A stretch of DNA of 38,469 nucleotides from CANDYO01 sp049653745 (GCA_049653745.1 JBASGW010000055.1:1-38469), one strand, 5' to 3'. Positions 1 to 8,842 are shown, numbered from the stretch's first letter. A program made the numbers and translations. The notes: generated by a model from the letters alone, not told the origin.

Positions 1-1015
1 CCATGAAGCCACCAACTGCAAAACCAAAGAGTATTTGCCCCATTAATGGATAGATAAAACCACCTTTAAGAAGCAATAAAAATGCTGGAACAGCAGTGAT
101 AGCAATGAATAATGCGTTACAGATTAAAACTTTTTTACGTCCATATATATCTGATAACCATCCGGTTAATGGTATTGCCATCATAAAAATGAAAATAGCT
201 ATACCATTGATTACCATTGCTTCTTTTAAAGAGGTTCCTGCATGATTTTGTAGGAAAGTTGAAAAGAAGGCGGTGAATGTATAAAAAGGTACAGTAACAG
301 TTAAATATAATGCTATTGCAATGAGCAATTCTTTCCAGTGATTACAAAAAACTTCACGAATTGGTGCTTTAGATATTTTACCATGCTCTTTTGCTTTTAG
401 GTAAACTGGGCTTTCATCAATATTATTTTTAATATAAAAAGCCACCATACCAATTGCTAAACTAATAATAAAAGGCAAGCGCCATCCCCAAGACATAAAA
501 TTCTCTTCAGATAATAAACTAGAGAATCCTAATGACACCATTATTCCTAGAAAAACACCGGCTCCTAAACTTAACATAGTGGTGCTGCCAATAATGCCTC
601 GTTGATTGCTAGGGGAGTGTTCCACAATAAAGGTCATGCAGCCACTGAAACCACCACCAAGTGCTAGGCCTTGTAATAAACGCATTAAGGTTAATAATAT
701 TGGTGCAGCAATGCCAATATGAGCATAAGAAGGAATAAATCCAATCATAGCAGTGGGAATAGCCATCATAAGTATAGAAAACACTAAAGCTGCCTTTCGG
801 CCAAATCTATCGCCAAGTACGCCAAATAAAACCCCACCCAATGGGCGCATTACAAAGCCTACTGCAAAAACACCAAAAGTGGCTAAAAGGGAGTTGAATT
901 CATCAACGGCAGGAAAAAATAATTGGCTAATTATTTTAGCAAATTGTACGTATAAAACAAAATCATACCACTCCAATGCGTTTCCAATCATGCTAGATAT
1001 CAAAATTTTTCTCAT
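1..1015 (-). CDS. proP: MFS transporter, ProP-like proline/betaine (MHS family), 3' end outside window
   Basis: Inner-membrane secondary transporter of the metabolite:H+ symporter (MHS) branch, the family of proline/glycine-betaine carrier ProP. I translated the reverse strand by hand: it begins MRKILISSMIGNALEWYDF, the typical N-terminus of the family, and carries the MFS loop motif GVLGDRFGRKAAL after TM2, then ESPVYLKAKEHGK in the central loop and GWLSDIYGRKKVL as the second-half copy of the motif. About 338 codons are present; family members are usually 420-440 residues, so roughly the last 80-100 residues lie beyond position 1. ATG at 1015 is the chosen start; an in-frame GTG at 1027 is the alternative. 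Multiple ProP copies are typical of Rickettsiales, where they are thought to import host osmolytes. The substrate here is inferred from family, not shown. Confidence 0.9.
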   Translation of the reverse strand, partial: MRKILISSMIGNALEWYDFVLYVQFAKIISQLFFPAVDEFNSLLATFGVFAVGFVMRPLGGVLFGVLGDRFGRKAALVFSILMMAIPTAMIGFIPSYAHIGIAAPILLTLMRLLQGLALGGGFSGCMTFIVEHSPSNQRGIIGSTTMLSLGAGVFLGIMVSLGFSSLLSEENFMSWGWRLPFIISLAIGMVAFYIKNNIDESPVYLKAKEHGKISKAPIREVFCNHWKELLIAIALYLTVTVPFYTFTAFFSTFLQNHAGTSLKEAMVINGIAIFIFMMAIPLTGWLSDIYGRKKVLICNALFIAITAVPAFLLLLKGGFIYPLMGQILFGFAVGGFM

Positions 1016-1158
1016 ACTTGAACTCACTTGCCTTATTGTTTATATGCTAAACTCATTTATTGATCATAAACAAATAAACTAAAAAGTTGTTTTTTGAAAG
1101 AAAATAATATACAGCAGTGCAATAAGAGTTAGGAATTAATAGTTGATTTAGTAGGCTG

Positions 1159-1569
1159 TTACTTAGCTTGAGCAAATTCAGAGAAATGTTGATTCATTTC
1201 TAAAGTTATAAGATCTAGAGTTTGCTCTTTTACATTATTTTCAAAGTAATTGCTTACTATAAGGCTAAGAATCATGATAGATAAAACAAATAAAAAGTTA
1301 GGCTTAAAAGTTTTTTTTATTGGAGTGATAATAATAAGATTATGTTTTTCTAAGGATTCATGTGGAACATTTATGTCGTTAAGTTGCAGATATTTTAAAT
1401 ATTGCTTTAAATATCCATAGTAATAAGCTTCAGAGGCAAAAAACTTAATATCATCTTGTTCGATGGCTGAAATAAATGGTTCTCTAATTTTTAGAATAGA
1501 AGAAACATCTTTCATAGTTAATGAAAGAGCTTCTCTTTTTTCTTGTATTATTTTACCCAATTGATTCAT
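1159..1569 (-). CDS. RodZ-like helix-turn-helix membrane protein
   Basis: A 136-residue protein with an N-terminal RodZ/XRE-type helix-turn-helix (about residues 5-60, including IIQEKREALSLTMKDVSSIL and EPFISAIEQDD) and one transmembrane segment near residues 95-115 (FLFVLSIMILSLIVSNYF), followed by a short tail of about 20 residues. This HTH-linker-TM order is that of RodZ, the cell-shape protein that links MreB to the membrane, but the periplasmic domain of full RodZ is nearly absent, so it is a short version. The longest frame starts at a TTG (1572); the adjacent ATG at 1569 is the better start. It stands alone between the transporter and the aldehyde dehydrogenase, transcribed away from the latter. 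Whether it acts in cell shape or as a membrane-tethered regulator cannot be decided here. Confidence 0.7.
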   Translation of the reverse strand: MNQLGKIIQEKREALSLTMKDVSSILKIREPFISAIEQDDIKFFASEAYYYGYLKQYLKYLQLNDINVPHESLEKHNLIIITPIKKTFKPNFLFVLSIMILSLIVSNYFENNVKEQTLDLITLEMNQHFSEFAQAK

Positions 1570-1854
1570 CAATTATATTTTAATCTGATTTGAATTTATA
1601 TAACTTACATAAAGTTAAATATAAAAGTTAAATAATGTCAATGCTTGTTGTAAAGTATTTATAGTTGCGTCAACTAAAGTGAAATAGTAGAATTGAGAAT
1701 TATTAAAAAATGTTACTAGAGTCAAGAAAGAAAAATATATAAATGCCAGAATGGTTACTTTTAGAAATATATAGATGATAATGAAGTGGATTATATTTGA
1801 GAGATTCAATACTGACGAAGCTTACGAAAAATAATTTTTTATGGAAAATAAAAT

Positions 1855-3240
1855 ATGTCAATTTTAGAAATTTTTTCTCCCTATGATCTTACAAAAATAG
1901 GAGAAGTTCAAAAACATTCCTTGGAACAAGTTAAGGAAATGTTAGAAAATGCTCATAAATTTTTTCATGACTCATCCAAACATTTAAAGCCGTATCAACG
2001 TATTGAAATTTTAAATAAGCTAATAAACTTAATAAAAAGAGAAGAAATAAATTTTACTACTTTAATAGCCACAGAAGGTGGAAAACCTTGGATTGATGCT
2101 AATTTTGAGGCAGTTAGGGCAATTAGTGGTGTTGAATCTGCAATAGCTGAAATTCATAAAATAGGTGGAATGCAAACTCCTATGGAATTAACTCCATTTT
2201 CTATTAATAGGACGGCTTTTTCTATTAAAGAGCCTATTGGGGTGGTTTTTGCTGTTAGTGCTTTTAATCATCCTTTAAATCTTTTAATTCATCAAATTAT
2301 TCCAGCAATTGCTGTTGGTTGCCCCATTATTATTAAGCCAGCTAGCACCACTCCTATGACTTGTTTAAAGCTGGTTGACTTGCTCTATGAGGCAGGATTG
2401 CCAGAGTTATATTGTCAGGTGGCAATTTGTGATGCAGAGGTTACAACCCAAATATTACAAGATTCAAAAGTGGCATTCTTTAATTTTATAGGCTCAGGAA
2501 AAGTTGGATGGGAATTAGTTAAGATGCTGGCACCTGGTACTAGATATTGTTTAGAACATGGAGGCGTGGCTCCAGTAATTATTGATAGCAATGTTGATTT
2601 AAATAAAGTTGCACTTAGTTTGGCTAAGGGGGCTTTTTATCATGCTGGTCAAGTATGTGTTTCTTCTAAGAGAATTTATGTTCCTAAAAATATGGTGAAG
2701 CAATTTAATCAAGTTTTTGCTGAAATAGTGGCTAAATTAAAGGTTGGCAATCCTTTAGCAAAAGATACAGATGTTGGTCCATTAATTTTACCTAAGGAAG
2801 TTGATAGGGTTGATTCTTGGGTTAAAGAAGCTATTGACTTAGGAGGGGAGTTAATTATTGGTGGTGAGAGGCTTTCTCAAACTACATATGCACCAACAAT
2901 TATCTATAATCCTCCAGAAAATGCTTTGGTATCTAAAAATGAAACATTTGGACCAGTGGCTTGTGTATATTCATATGAAGATATTGAGGATGCAATTGAT
3001 AGGGCTAATTCTCTACCTTATGCTTTTCAGGCAGCATTATTTAGTGATAGCTTAAATTTTGCTATGAAAGTTGCCAAAAAAATTGACGCGGCAAGTATCA
3101 TGATTAATGACCATAGCGCTTATAGAGCAGATTGGATGCCCTTTGGTGGAAGAAGAGCTTCTGGTTTTGGTATGGGTGGCATTGTAAATAATATGCATGA
3201 TTTGCTACAAAATAAAATGATATTATTTAACTTAAATTGA
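1855..3240 (+). CDS. NAD(P)-dependent aldehyde dehydrogenase family protein
   Basis: A complete 461-residue aldehyde dehydrogenase that oxidises an aldehyde to the acid with NAD(P)+. The catalytic cysteine is Cys268 (HAGQVCVSSKR), the general base Glu234 sits in CLEHGGVAP (family consensus LELGG), the oxyanion asparagine is Asn138 in AFNHP, and the cofactor-binding lysine is in IIKPAS near residue 161. The GSGKVGW turn at about 213-219 is the usual NAD-site loop. It is somewhat shorter at the N-terminus than the 480-500 of classic ALDHs. The substrate is not determinable; succinate-semialdehyde or glyceraldehyde-3-phosphate type enzymes are the closest in feel. gshA follows 66 bp downstream on the same strand with no visible terminator, so co-transcription is likely and would suit a redox or detoxification role. 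Confidence 0.9.
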   Translation: MSILEIFSPYDLTKIGEVQKHSLEQVKEMLENAHKFFHDSSKHLKPYQRIEILNKLINLIKREEINFTTLIATEGGKPWIDANFEAVRAISGVESAIAEIHKIGGMQTPMELTPFSINRTAFSIKEPIGVVFAVSAFNHPLNLLIHQIIPAIAVGCPIIIKPASTTPMTCLKLVDLLYEAGLPELYCQVAICDAEVTTQILQDSKVAFFNFIGSGKVGWELVKMLAPGTRYCLEHGGVAPVIIDSNVDLNKVALSLAKGAFYHAGQVCVSSKRIYVPKNMVKQFNQVFAEIVAKLKVGNPLAKDTDVGPLILPKEVDRVDSWVKEAIDLGGELIIGGERLSQTTYAPTIIYNPPENALVSKNETFGPVACVYSYEDIEDAIDRANSLPYAFQAALFSDSLNFAMKVAKKIDAASIMINDHSAYRADWMPFGGRRASGFGMGGIVNNMHDLLQNKMILFNLN

Positions 3241-3306
3241 TTGTTATTTGAATTAGAAATAATTTAATGTATAACTCAAGTTTTAAAAGGTTAGTTATAA
3301 GGTGAT

Positions 3307-4494
3307 ATGTTAAAAGAATTAGCCAAAAAACTTCAGCAAAATCAACAAGCAATTGAAAAATGGTATTTAGATAAATTATCATCATCTAAACCATGTTTCT
3401 ATTCTTCCGTTGATATCAGATTTTCTGGAGAAAAATTAGTTCAAGTGGATACTAATTTATTTCCTGCTGGTTTTAATAATTTAAGTTTAGATAATATAGT
3501 TAAGTCTTCTGAACTAGCCAACAATTATATTAATACATATTATCCTGATGCTAAAAAAATTCTATTAATTGGCGAAGATCATAGCCGAAATTTATATTAT
3601 TTAGATAATTTAAAAACATTGCAAAAAATTTTAGAAGAAGCAGATTTTGAAGTTAGGGCTGCTCTGCTATCTGCAACTGAATATAATAAAGTTGATGGAA
3701 TTGTTCATAAGGATATTGAAACTTTTCCATTAAGTAAAATAAATGGAAGGTTACAAACTTTAGATGGTTTTATTCCAGATATAATTCTTCTTAATAATGA
3801 TTTATCTTTAGGCATTCCAGAAATTTTAACTAACATAGAGCAGAAAATTATTCCTCATCCTAATAACGGATGGTTTTACAGAAGAAAATCCAAGCATTTT
3901 GCAATTTATAATAAGTTATTAGAAGAGCTAGAAGAATTATTTTCATTACCTACATATTTTTTAAAAGCAGAATTTGATGTTTGTAAGGGAATTAATTTTA
4001 AAACTCAACAAGGCATAGATGATCTTGCTCATAGGGTAGAAAAGCTATTAGCGCAAATTACTGCAAAATATATTAAATATCAAATTAAGCAAGATCCTTA
4101 TGTAGTGATTAAGTCTGATTATGGCACTTATGGCATGGGGATTATGATAGTTAAGAATAAAGATGAAATTTATTCTTTAAATAAGAAATTGCGTAATCAA
4201 ATGCATGTTACTAAAAATAACGTTATTAATGAGCAAGTAATTATTCAAGAAGGTATAAAAACCATAGATAAAGTGGGGCAGGCGAGCGCTGAGCCATTAC
4301 TTTATTTAATTAATCACACTTGTGTTGAATTTTTATATCGAATTCATAAAGGAAAAGATGAATATAGTAATTTAAATTCTGTGGGTATGGAAATTTCTAA
4401 TAATCATAAAGTAGAAAATGATTATGAAGAATATCAATATTGCTGTAAATTTATAGCCCGATTAGCAAGTTTAGCTGCTGCTTTAGAAAATTAA
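3307..4494 (+). CDS. gshA: Glutamate-cysteine ligase, Acidithiobacillus-type GshA
   Basis: Catalyses the first step of glutathione synthesis, ATP-dependent joining of glutamate and cysteine. The 395-residue product matches the PF08886/GshA family (proteobacterial type 3) rather than E. coli GshA: recognisable blocks are DTNLFPAGFNNL near residue 50, KSDYGTYGMGIMIVKNKDE near 270, NEQVIIQEGIKT near 308 and AEPLLYLINH near 330. A ribosome site (AAGG) lies about 6 bases before the ATG. It follows an aldehyde dehydrogenase on the same strand, and its last four bases overlap tail-to-tail with yidD. The partner gshB is not in this window, so the complete pathway is not shown here. Glutathione synthesis is not universal in Rickettsiales, which makes this a useful metabolic marker. 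Confidence 0.9.
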   Translation: MLKELAKKLQQNQQAIEKWYLDKLSSSKPCFYSSVDIRFSGEKLVQVDTNLFPAGFNNLSLDNIVKSSELANNYINTYYPDAKKILLIGEDHSRNLYYLDNLKTLQKILEEADFEVRAALLSATEYNKVDGIVHKDIETFPLSKINGRLQTLDGFIPDIILLNNDLSLGIPEILTNIEQKIIPHPNNGWFYRRKSKHFAIYNKLLEELEELFSLPTYFLKAEFDVCKGINFKTQQGIDDLAHRVEKLLAQITAKYIKYQIKQDPYVVIKSDYGTYGMGIMIVKNKDEIYSLNKKLRNQMHVTKNNVINEQVIIQEGIKTIDKVGQASAEPLLYLINHTCVEFLYRIHKGKDEYSNLNSVGMEISNNHKVENDYEEYQYCCKFIARLASLAAALEN

Positions 4495-4718
4495 GGCAGT
4501 GGATCATGTCCTGACCCTCCAAACGGGTGGCATTTTAGTAATCTTCTTAAAGTTAGCCAAAGTCCTTTAAAAAAACCATATTTATTAAAAGCTGAGATAG
4601 CATAATTAGAGCAAGTTGGATTAAAACGACAACAGCCAGGGAAATAGGGTGATATTATTTTTTGATATAGCTTCACTATTAGAATAGCAATATTTTTAAA
4701 AATGGCAGTTAACAGCAT
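4491..4718 (-). CDS. yidD: YidD membrane protein insertion efficiency factor
   Basis: A 75-residue YidD/UPF0161 protein, which helps YidC and Sec insert inner-membrane proteins. The family signature is intact: YQKIISPYFPGCCRFNPTCS around residues 18-37 with the conserved cysteines, then YAISAFNKYGFFKGLWLTL and the C-terminal CHPFGGSGHDPLP. The N-terminal 15 or so residues form an amphipathic or membrane-associated helix. Length is normal for the family. In many bacteria yidD sits in the rpmH-rnpA-yidD-yidC cluster; here none of those partners is adjacent, so it has been detached. It ends convergently with gshA, overlapping by 4 bp. Confidence 0.95.
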   Translation of the reverse strand: MLLTAIFKNIAILIVKLYQKIISPYFPGCCRFNPTCSNYAISAFNKYGFFKGLWLTLRRLLKCHPFGGSGHDPLP

Positions 4719-4796
4719 TATAAATCCTAAATAATTGAGTTTTTAGCATATTTTTCAATTTAACTCAAAATTTTGATAGCATAAAATAAAATATGT

Positions 4797-4805
4797 TGCT
4801 ATAAA
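4797..4805 (+). promoter_or_regulatory. Extended -10 promoter element for tRNA-Ser
   Basis: TGC followed by TATAAA forms an extended -10 box, with a start site expected near 4812, about 33 bases before the mature tRNA. A TTGATA at 4773-4778 is 21 bases upstream, too far to be a normal -35, so the call rests on the extended -10 only. Confidence 0.35.
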
Positions 4806-4844
4806 TATGTCTCGATTCTAACTAATTAGCTTAAGAATCGTAAT

Positions 4845-4934
4845 GGAGAGGTGGCCGAGTGGCTGAAGGCGCGCCCCTGCTAAGGGTGTATAGTGGAAAC
4901 ACTATCGAGGGTTCGAATCCCTCTCTCTCCGCCA
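4845..4934 (+). tRNA. tRNA-Ser (anticodon GCT)
   Basis: A 90-nt class II tRNA folded by hand. The acceptor stem pairs GGAGAGG (4845-4851) with TCTCTCC (4924-4930), one G-T wobble, then discriminator G and an encoded CCA at 4932-4934. The D-arm is GCCGAGTGGCTGAAGGC; the anticodon stem CGCCC/GGGTG encloses CTGCTAA with anticodon GCT at 4879-4881, reading AGC/AGT serine codons. The long variable arm (TATAGTG/CACTATC region) is the serine hallmark, and the T-arm has GGTTCGAATCC. It stands alone, followed by a 220-bp non-coding stretch and then the glycosyltransferase gene. Confidence 0.97.
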
Positions 4935-5154
4935 GCTGCTTTTTCTTAAACTACATCTTAATTCTGAAGCAATATAGATATATCAAATTACTAAAGCGAA
5001 TGCTGCTCTAGATCTTAAAACCCAGTAGTAACAACTTATAAATAATGTATCTTTAATTTGCATATTGGTTAATATATTTTAACTTTATTGACATAACGGT
5101 TGATGTGTGCAATGCTATCAATCAAAATATTAATAAAAATATAAGGTTAAACTT

Positions 5155-6531
5155 ATGTCAGAATATATAGTGAATTCCAATGCAAAATTTGAAAATGATT
5201 TCTATCACTCTCCAGAGTGCATCGGTTATAATACAGGAATCATTCCAAAAGAAGGTGATCATCTATATTTAGACACTAGTAAATTATATAAAATTTGGTT
5301 TAATAAAAATCCAGACGAATTTCTAAGCGAAAAGAATTTAGCAAGATTAATTAAGTTTAGATCAGATAATCCATGTTCTAAGATAAATATTATATATAGC
5401 GAATCCTTGTTATCTGCTAAGACAAAAGAAGATAATCAAAAATTCCTTACAAGTTATAATATAGAAATGGTCGATTTTGATAAAATATTTAATGATGAAA
5501 AAGTAAATCTACAAAGTGAAGGAAGAGATCTAGAGATTTTTGCTTTAGCTAGAGATGAATTAGATAACTTTAACAAAGGAAATGGTGGGGGTAATCCTGC
5601 TGCTGCATCAGATTTATTAAGAATTTCTTTTCTATTAAATGGAAAATATGGAATTTATTCAGATTTTGATGTTGATATAAGCTTTGGGAAAGAGAAAAAA
5701 TTTATTGAGGTGAAATCCCCAATAATTATACCAGAAAATACTAATGGATTTATTGCTACTGCAACTGAAAAAGATTCCATTCATAAAAATGCACAAGATA
5801 AGCTGATGCAATATCAAAATACAGTAATACATAGTTATAATTTTGGCAATTTGTGGACTTTGAAGAATCTCGCTAATTTTAAGAATAATTTAGAGAAAAA
5901 TCTTTCTATTACTAACTTAACATTGCCTTTATTGCGCAAATATATCAAAGAATTTAATGCTTATGATTATATGGAGCTGTTCTGTGACAAACTTCCAGAA
6001 AACTACCAAACTTTAAAAGTTGACAAAGTTTTTAACCAAAATAATGAACTAAAGTTATTTGTAGAAGTTTTCACTAATAATAAATGTTCATATTTTTCTG
6101 ATTTCTTTACATTTAATAGGGATAATCAGCAAGGATTTGTAGCAGATAAAAGATTGCTTGCAAAAATGAAAGAAAAAATAGAATTATATAATTTTAAGGA
6201 TACAACATTAAAAGAAGATATTATTAACTATCAAATACCTCACGATGCAACTAGAGAATCCCCTTATTTTGATGATTTTGATGATTTATTGCAAAGAATT
6301 GCCAAGGAAATTAAACCTAAGTGGATGTGGGATAAAGTAGAAGATGTATATAAAGATTTAGTTGCTTTGCATTATATTGAAACTATAAAAAGCAAGCTTT
6401 ATAAAGACTCTCTGATTAAATTCTCAGGTAATGTAATTTCAGACACAGACGCTAGGGCAGCATATGAGGATCTATCTGCTAATGGGTGGTGTGGCACAGA
6501 TGCAAGAGATAATTCTTGGGATCTTACCTGA
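5155..6531 (+). CDS. DXD-motif glycosyltransferase, TcdA/TcdB-like; candidate effector
   Basis: A 458-residue cytosolic-type protein without a signal peptide or TM segments. The core is a GT-A fold of the kind in large clostridial toxins and other sugar-binding DXD proteins: an LYKIWFNKNP block near residues 44-53 (family pattern IPKxIHxIW), then PAAASDLLRISFLLNGKYG at 148-166 and the metal/nucleotide-sugar motif DFDVD at 170-174. These proteins transfer a sugar from UDP- or GDP-sugar to a protein or glycan. The C-terminal 250 residues are not recognisable. A site AAGG sits 8 bases before the ATG. It lies just downstream of tRNA-Ser and faces an ankyrin gene. No secretion signal can be proven; an effector role is inferred from the family and neighbourhood. 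An envelope-glycan role is the alternative. Confidence 0.7.
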   Translation: MSEYIVNSNAKFENDFYHSPECIGYNTGIIPKEGDHLYLDTSKLYKIWFNKNPDEFLSEKNLARLIKFRSDNPCSKINIIYSESLLSAKTKEDNQKFLTSYNIEMVDFDKIFNDEKVNLQSEGRDLEIFALARDELDNFNKGNGGGNPAAASDLLRISFLLNGKYGIYSDFDVDISFGKEKKFIEVKSPIIIPENTNGFIATATEKDSIHKNAQDKLMQYQNTVIHSYNFGNLWTLKNLANFKNNLEKNLSITNLTLPLLRKYIKEFNAYDYMELFCDKLPENYQTLKVDKVFNQNNELKLFVEVFTNNKCSYFSDFFTFNRDNQQGFVADKRLLAKMKEKIELYNFKDTTLKEDIINYQIPHDATRESPYFDDFDDLLQRIAKEIKPKWMWDKVEDVYKDLVALHYIETIKSKLYKDSLIKFSGNVISDTDARAAYEDLSANGWCGTDARDNSWDLT

Positions 6532-6708
6532 TTTCCAAACATAAATAAATATGTAGCTGCTAGTTTGTTTGCAATCAATTTCACTATAACTCATCCAAAC
6601 TGTTATTACCTTGGAGAATCGCTCAATATTATAACAAGGAGAAGGTTGGTTATATTTAGCAGCAGTTGTTGATTTTTATTCTTGGTTTCTGATTTTAAAA
6701 TTAAATGA

Positions 6709-7065
6709 TTATTTATCTTTAGGCTTAGGTTTTGTGATTTTTTTTAGAACATGGTTCTTATTATAGAATCTAACTTTTCGAGGCGCTCTTGGAAGTAAGA
6801 TTTTAATCATTTCATGGTCGTCTCTTTCTTGAGCAATTTTTAAAGCAGTTTTGTTATCATTATTCTTTATATTAGGGTTAGCTCCAATTTCTACAAGAGC
6901 TTTTGCAGCAATCTTATTTCTTGTTATGATGGCATAATGAAGAGCTGTATTTCCGTCTATATCCTTATCATTTAAAAGAGGTTTTAATTCAAGTAGATTA
7001 TCAAGAATATTGTTATTGCCATGTTGAATTGCAGTATGTAATGCGGTAGAGATATTGTTATCCAT
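6709..7065 (-). CDS. Small ankyrin-repeat protein
   Basis: A 118-residue protein made almost wholly of three ankyrin repeats: about residues 1-32 (TALHTAIQHGNNNILDNLLE), 37-69 (GNTALHYAIITRNKIAAKAL then EIGANPNIKN) and 71-95 (NKTALKIAQERDDHEMIKIL). A basic tail (PRKVRFYNKNHVLKKITKPK) follows. The TALH and GANPNIKN motifs are diagnostic of the fold, a protein-protein interaction scaffold. No signal peptide or TM is seen. Ankyrin proteins of Rickettsiales are often translocated into host cells, which is a possibility here, but nothing in the sequence proves export. Its position beside the glycosyltransferase, converging with it, suggests a shared accessory islet. The start ATG at 7065 has an AAAGG very close upstream, so initiation may be weak. 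Confidence 0.85.
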   Translation of the reverse strand: MDNNISTALHTAIQHGNNNILDNLLELKPLLNDKDIDGNTALHYAIITRNKIAAKALVEIGANPNIKNNDNKTALKIAQERDDHEMIKILLPRAPRKVRFYNKNHVLKKITKPKPKDK

Positions 7066-7225
7066 AACCTTTTTGTTAGCCCTTGATTGTTTTTGAATTA
7101 GGCTAGAATATATTATCTAGCCCAAGAATAAACTTTTAATTTTATCTATTCTGCCTTGATTTGGTTGAATCTTATAGAAATAATTCGTATTATGCACATA
7201 ATATATTTATATTATAGGTAATTAA

Positions 7226-8842
7226 ATGTTAAGGCTAACAGAGGTTAAGCTTCCTCTTGATCATCTCCCTCATGCAATTGAAGAGGCTGCAATTGCGCGT
7301 CTTAGTATCACTGCTGATGAGCTGCTCTCTTGTGTTATATTTCGTTGTGCACATGATGCACGCAATAAATCTTCTATCTTTCTTATTTATTCACTCGATG
7401 TGGTGGTTAAAAATGAAGAAGAGATATTAAAGCGTTTTGCTAAAAATTCTAATGTGCAACCAACTCCTAATATTGACTATCAATTTATAGCTCAAGCACC
7501 AAAAGATTTGTCTGAGAGGCCATTGGTAATTGGAGCTGGGCCATGCGGATTATTTGCAGCATTATTATTGGCGCAGATGGGATTTAAACCAATTATCCTT
7601 GAGCGTGGTAAGGAAGTGCGAGAGCGCACTAAAGATACATGGGGATTATGGAGAAAATCTATACTTAATCCTGAATCTAATGTTCAGTATGGAGAAGGTG
7701 GGGCAGGAACATTTTCCGATGGCAAGCTTTACAGCCAAATTAAAGATCCTCGCCATTTAGGCCGCAAAGTATTAACTGAATTTGTAAAAGCTGAGGCTCC
7801 AGAGGAAATTTTAACTGAAGCAAAGCCTCATATTGGCACTTTCCGCTTAGTTAAGATGGTGGAAAACATGCGTAGAACTATAGAGTCTTTAGGTGGAGAA
7901 TATAGATTTCAAAGCCATGTAACAGACTTAGATGTTGAAATTGATAGTAGTGGTGGGCGCTTCCTGCGCGGGGTTGTTTTAGCTAGTGGTGAGCATATTG
8001 CATCCAAGCACGTGGTTTTAGCCATTGGCCATAGTGCTCGTGACACTTTTTATATGCTTAAAAAAAATGATGTTTATATAGAGGCAAAGCCTTTTTCTGT
8101 TGGATTTCGTATAGAGCATCCGCAATCAATTATAGATACAGCTCGTTTTGGTATTAATGCAGGTAATGCAAATTTAGGTGCCGCGGATTATAAATTAGTG
8201 CATCATGCTTCAAATGGTAGGGATGTTTATAGCTTCTGTATGTGTCCTGGAGGAACCGTAGTTGCTGCAGCTTCTGAAGAGGGACATGTTGTTACTAATG
8301 GAATGAGTCAATATTCTCGTGCAGAGCGCAATGCAAATGCGGGGATTGTGGTTGGTATTACCCCTGAGGATTATCCAGGCGATCCACTTGAAGGTATTGA
8401 ATTCCAACGACGATTAGAAAGGCAAGCTTTTATAGCTGGTGGAAGCAGTTATGCTGCTCCTGTTCAGCTTGTGGGAGATTTTGTCTCTGGAGTGGCTTCC
8501 ACTGTGTTGGGTGGTGTAATTCCATCCTATAAACCGGCCGTAACTCCAACAGACCTTGCTTCATGCTTGCCCTCTTATGCAATAGAGGCAATTCGTGAAG
8601 CGATTCCTGCTTTTGGCCGTCAAATAAAAGGTTTTGATAGAGAAGATGCGGTTTTAACTGGAGTGGAAACTCGTACTTCTTCTCCCATTCGCATTAAACG
8701 TGATGAAACATTTCAAAGTTTAAATACTAAAGGGTTATTCCCAGCGGGTGAAGGAGCTGGATATGCAGGGGGAATTCTTTCCGCAGGTGTTGATGGAATT
8801 AAAGTTGCTGAAGCTGTGGCGCAAAGTATGTTATCTAAATAA
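7226..8842 (+). CDS. FAD-dependent oxidoreductase, COG2509 family
   Basis: A 538-residue flavoprotein of the uncharacterised COG2509 dehydrogenase family. An N-terminal domain of about 85 residues precedes the Rossmann dinucleotide site VIGAGPCGLFAALLLAQMGF at about 99-118 with its acidic partner in ILERG. YGEGGAGTFSDGKL and FCMCPGGTVVAA are conserved family blocks, and the C-terminal FAD contact is GLFPAGEGAGYAGGI followed by LSAGVDGIKVAEA. The physiological substrate is unknown in the family. Arginine codon use is unlike that of neighbouring genes: by eye CGN outnumbers AGA/AGG about three to one, whereas neighbours favour AGA. This points to transfer from a less AT-rich donor, or to selection for expression. 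It is monocistronic, converging with yaiI. Confidence 0.88.
   Translation: MLRLTEVKLPLDHLPHAIEEAAIARLSITADELLSCVIFRCAHDARNKSSIFLIYSLDVVVKNEEEILKRFAKNSNVQPTPNIDYQFIAQAPKDLSERPLVIGAGPCGLFAALLLAQMGFKPIILERGKEVRERTKDTWGLWRKSILNPESNVQYGEGGAGTFSDGKLYSQIKDPRHLGRKVLTEFVKAEAPEEILTEAKPHIGTFRLVKMVENMRRTIESLGGEYRFQSHVTDLDVEIDSSGGRFLRGVVLASGEHIASKHVVLAIGHSARDTFYMLKKNDVYIEAKPFSVGFRIEHPQSIIDTARFGINAGNANLGAADYKLVHHASNGRDVYSFCMCPGGTVVAAASEEGHVVTNGMSQYSRAERNANAGIVVGITPEDYPGDPLEGIEFQRRLERQAFIAGGSSYAAPVQLVGDFVSGVASTVLGGVIPSYKPAVTPTDLASCLPSYAIEAIREAIPAFGRQIKGFDREDAVLTGVETRTSSPIRIKRDETFQSLNTKGLFPAGEGAGYAGGILSAGVDGIKVAEAVAQSMLSK

Noticed and set aside
753..1082. Forward open frame of 109 codons
   Set aside because: It overlaps the well-supported MFS transporter on the reverse strand and shows no family features.
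1615..1809. Reverse open frame of 64 codons, hydrophobic
   Set aside because: It starts at a TTG with no ribosome site, has no internal ATG, and its Ile/Phe/Leu composition is what AT-rich non-coding DNA gives.
4845..4934. tRNA-Ser as integration site of a mobile island
   Set aside because: I looked for a second copy of the tRNA 3' end and for integrase or transposase genes in the window and saw neither.
5088..5118. TTGACA as -35 of a promoter for the glycosyltransferase
   Set aside because: No acceptable -10 is found at 16-18 bp spacing; the nearest, TGCTAT, matches only three positions.
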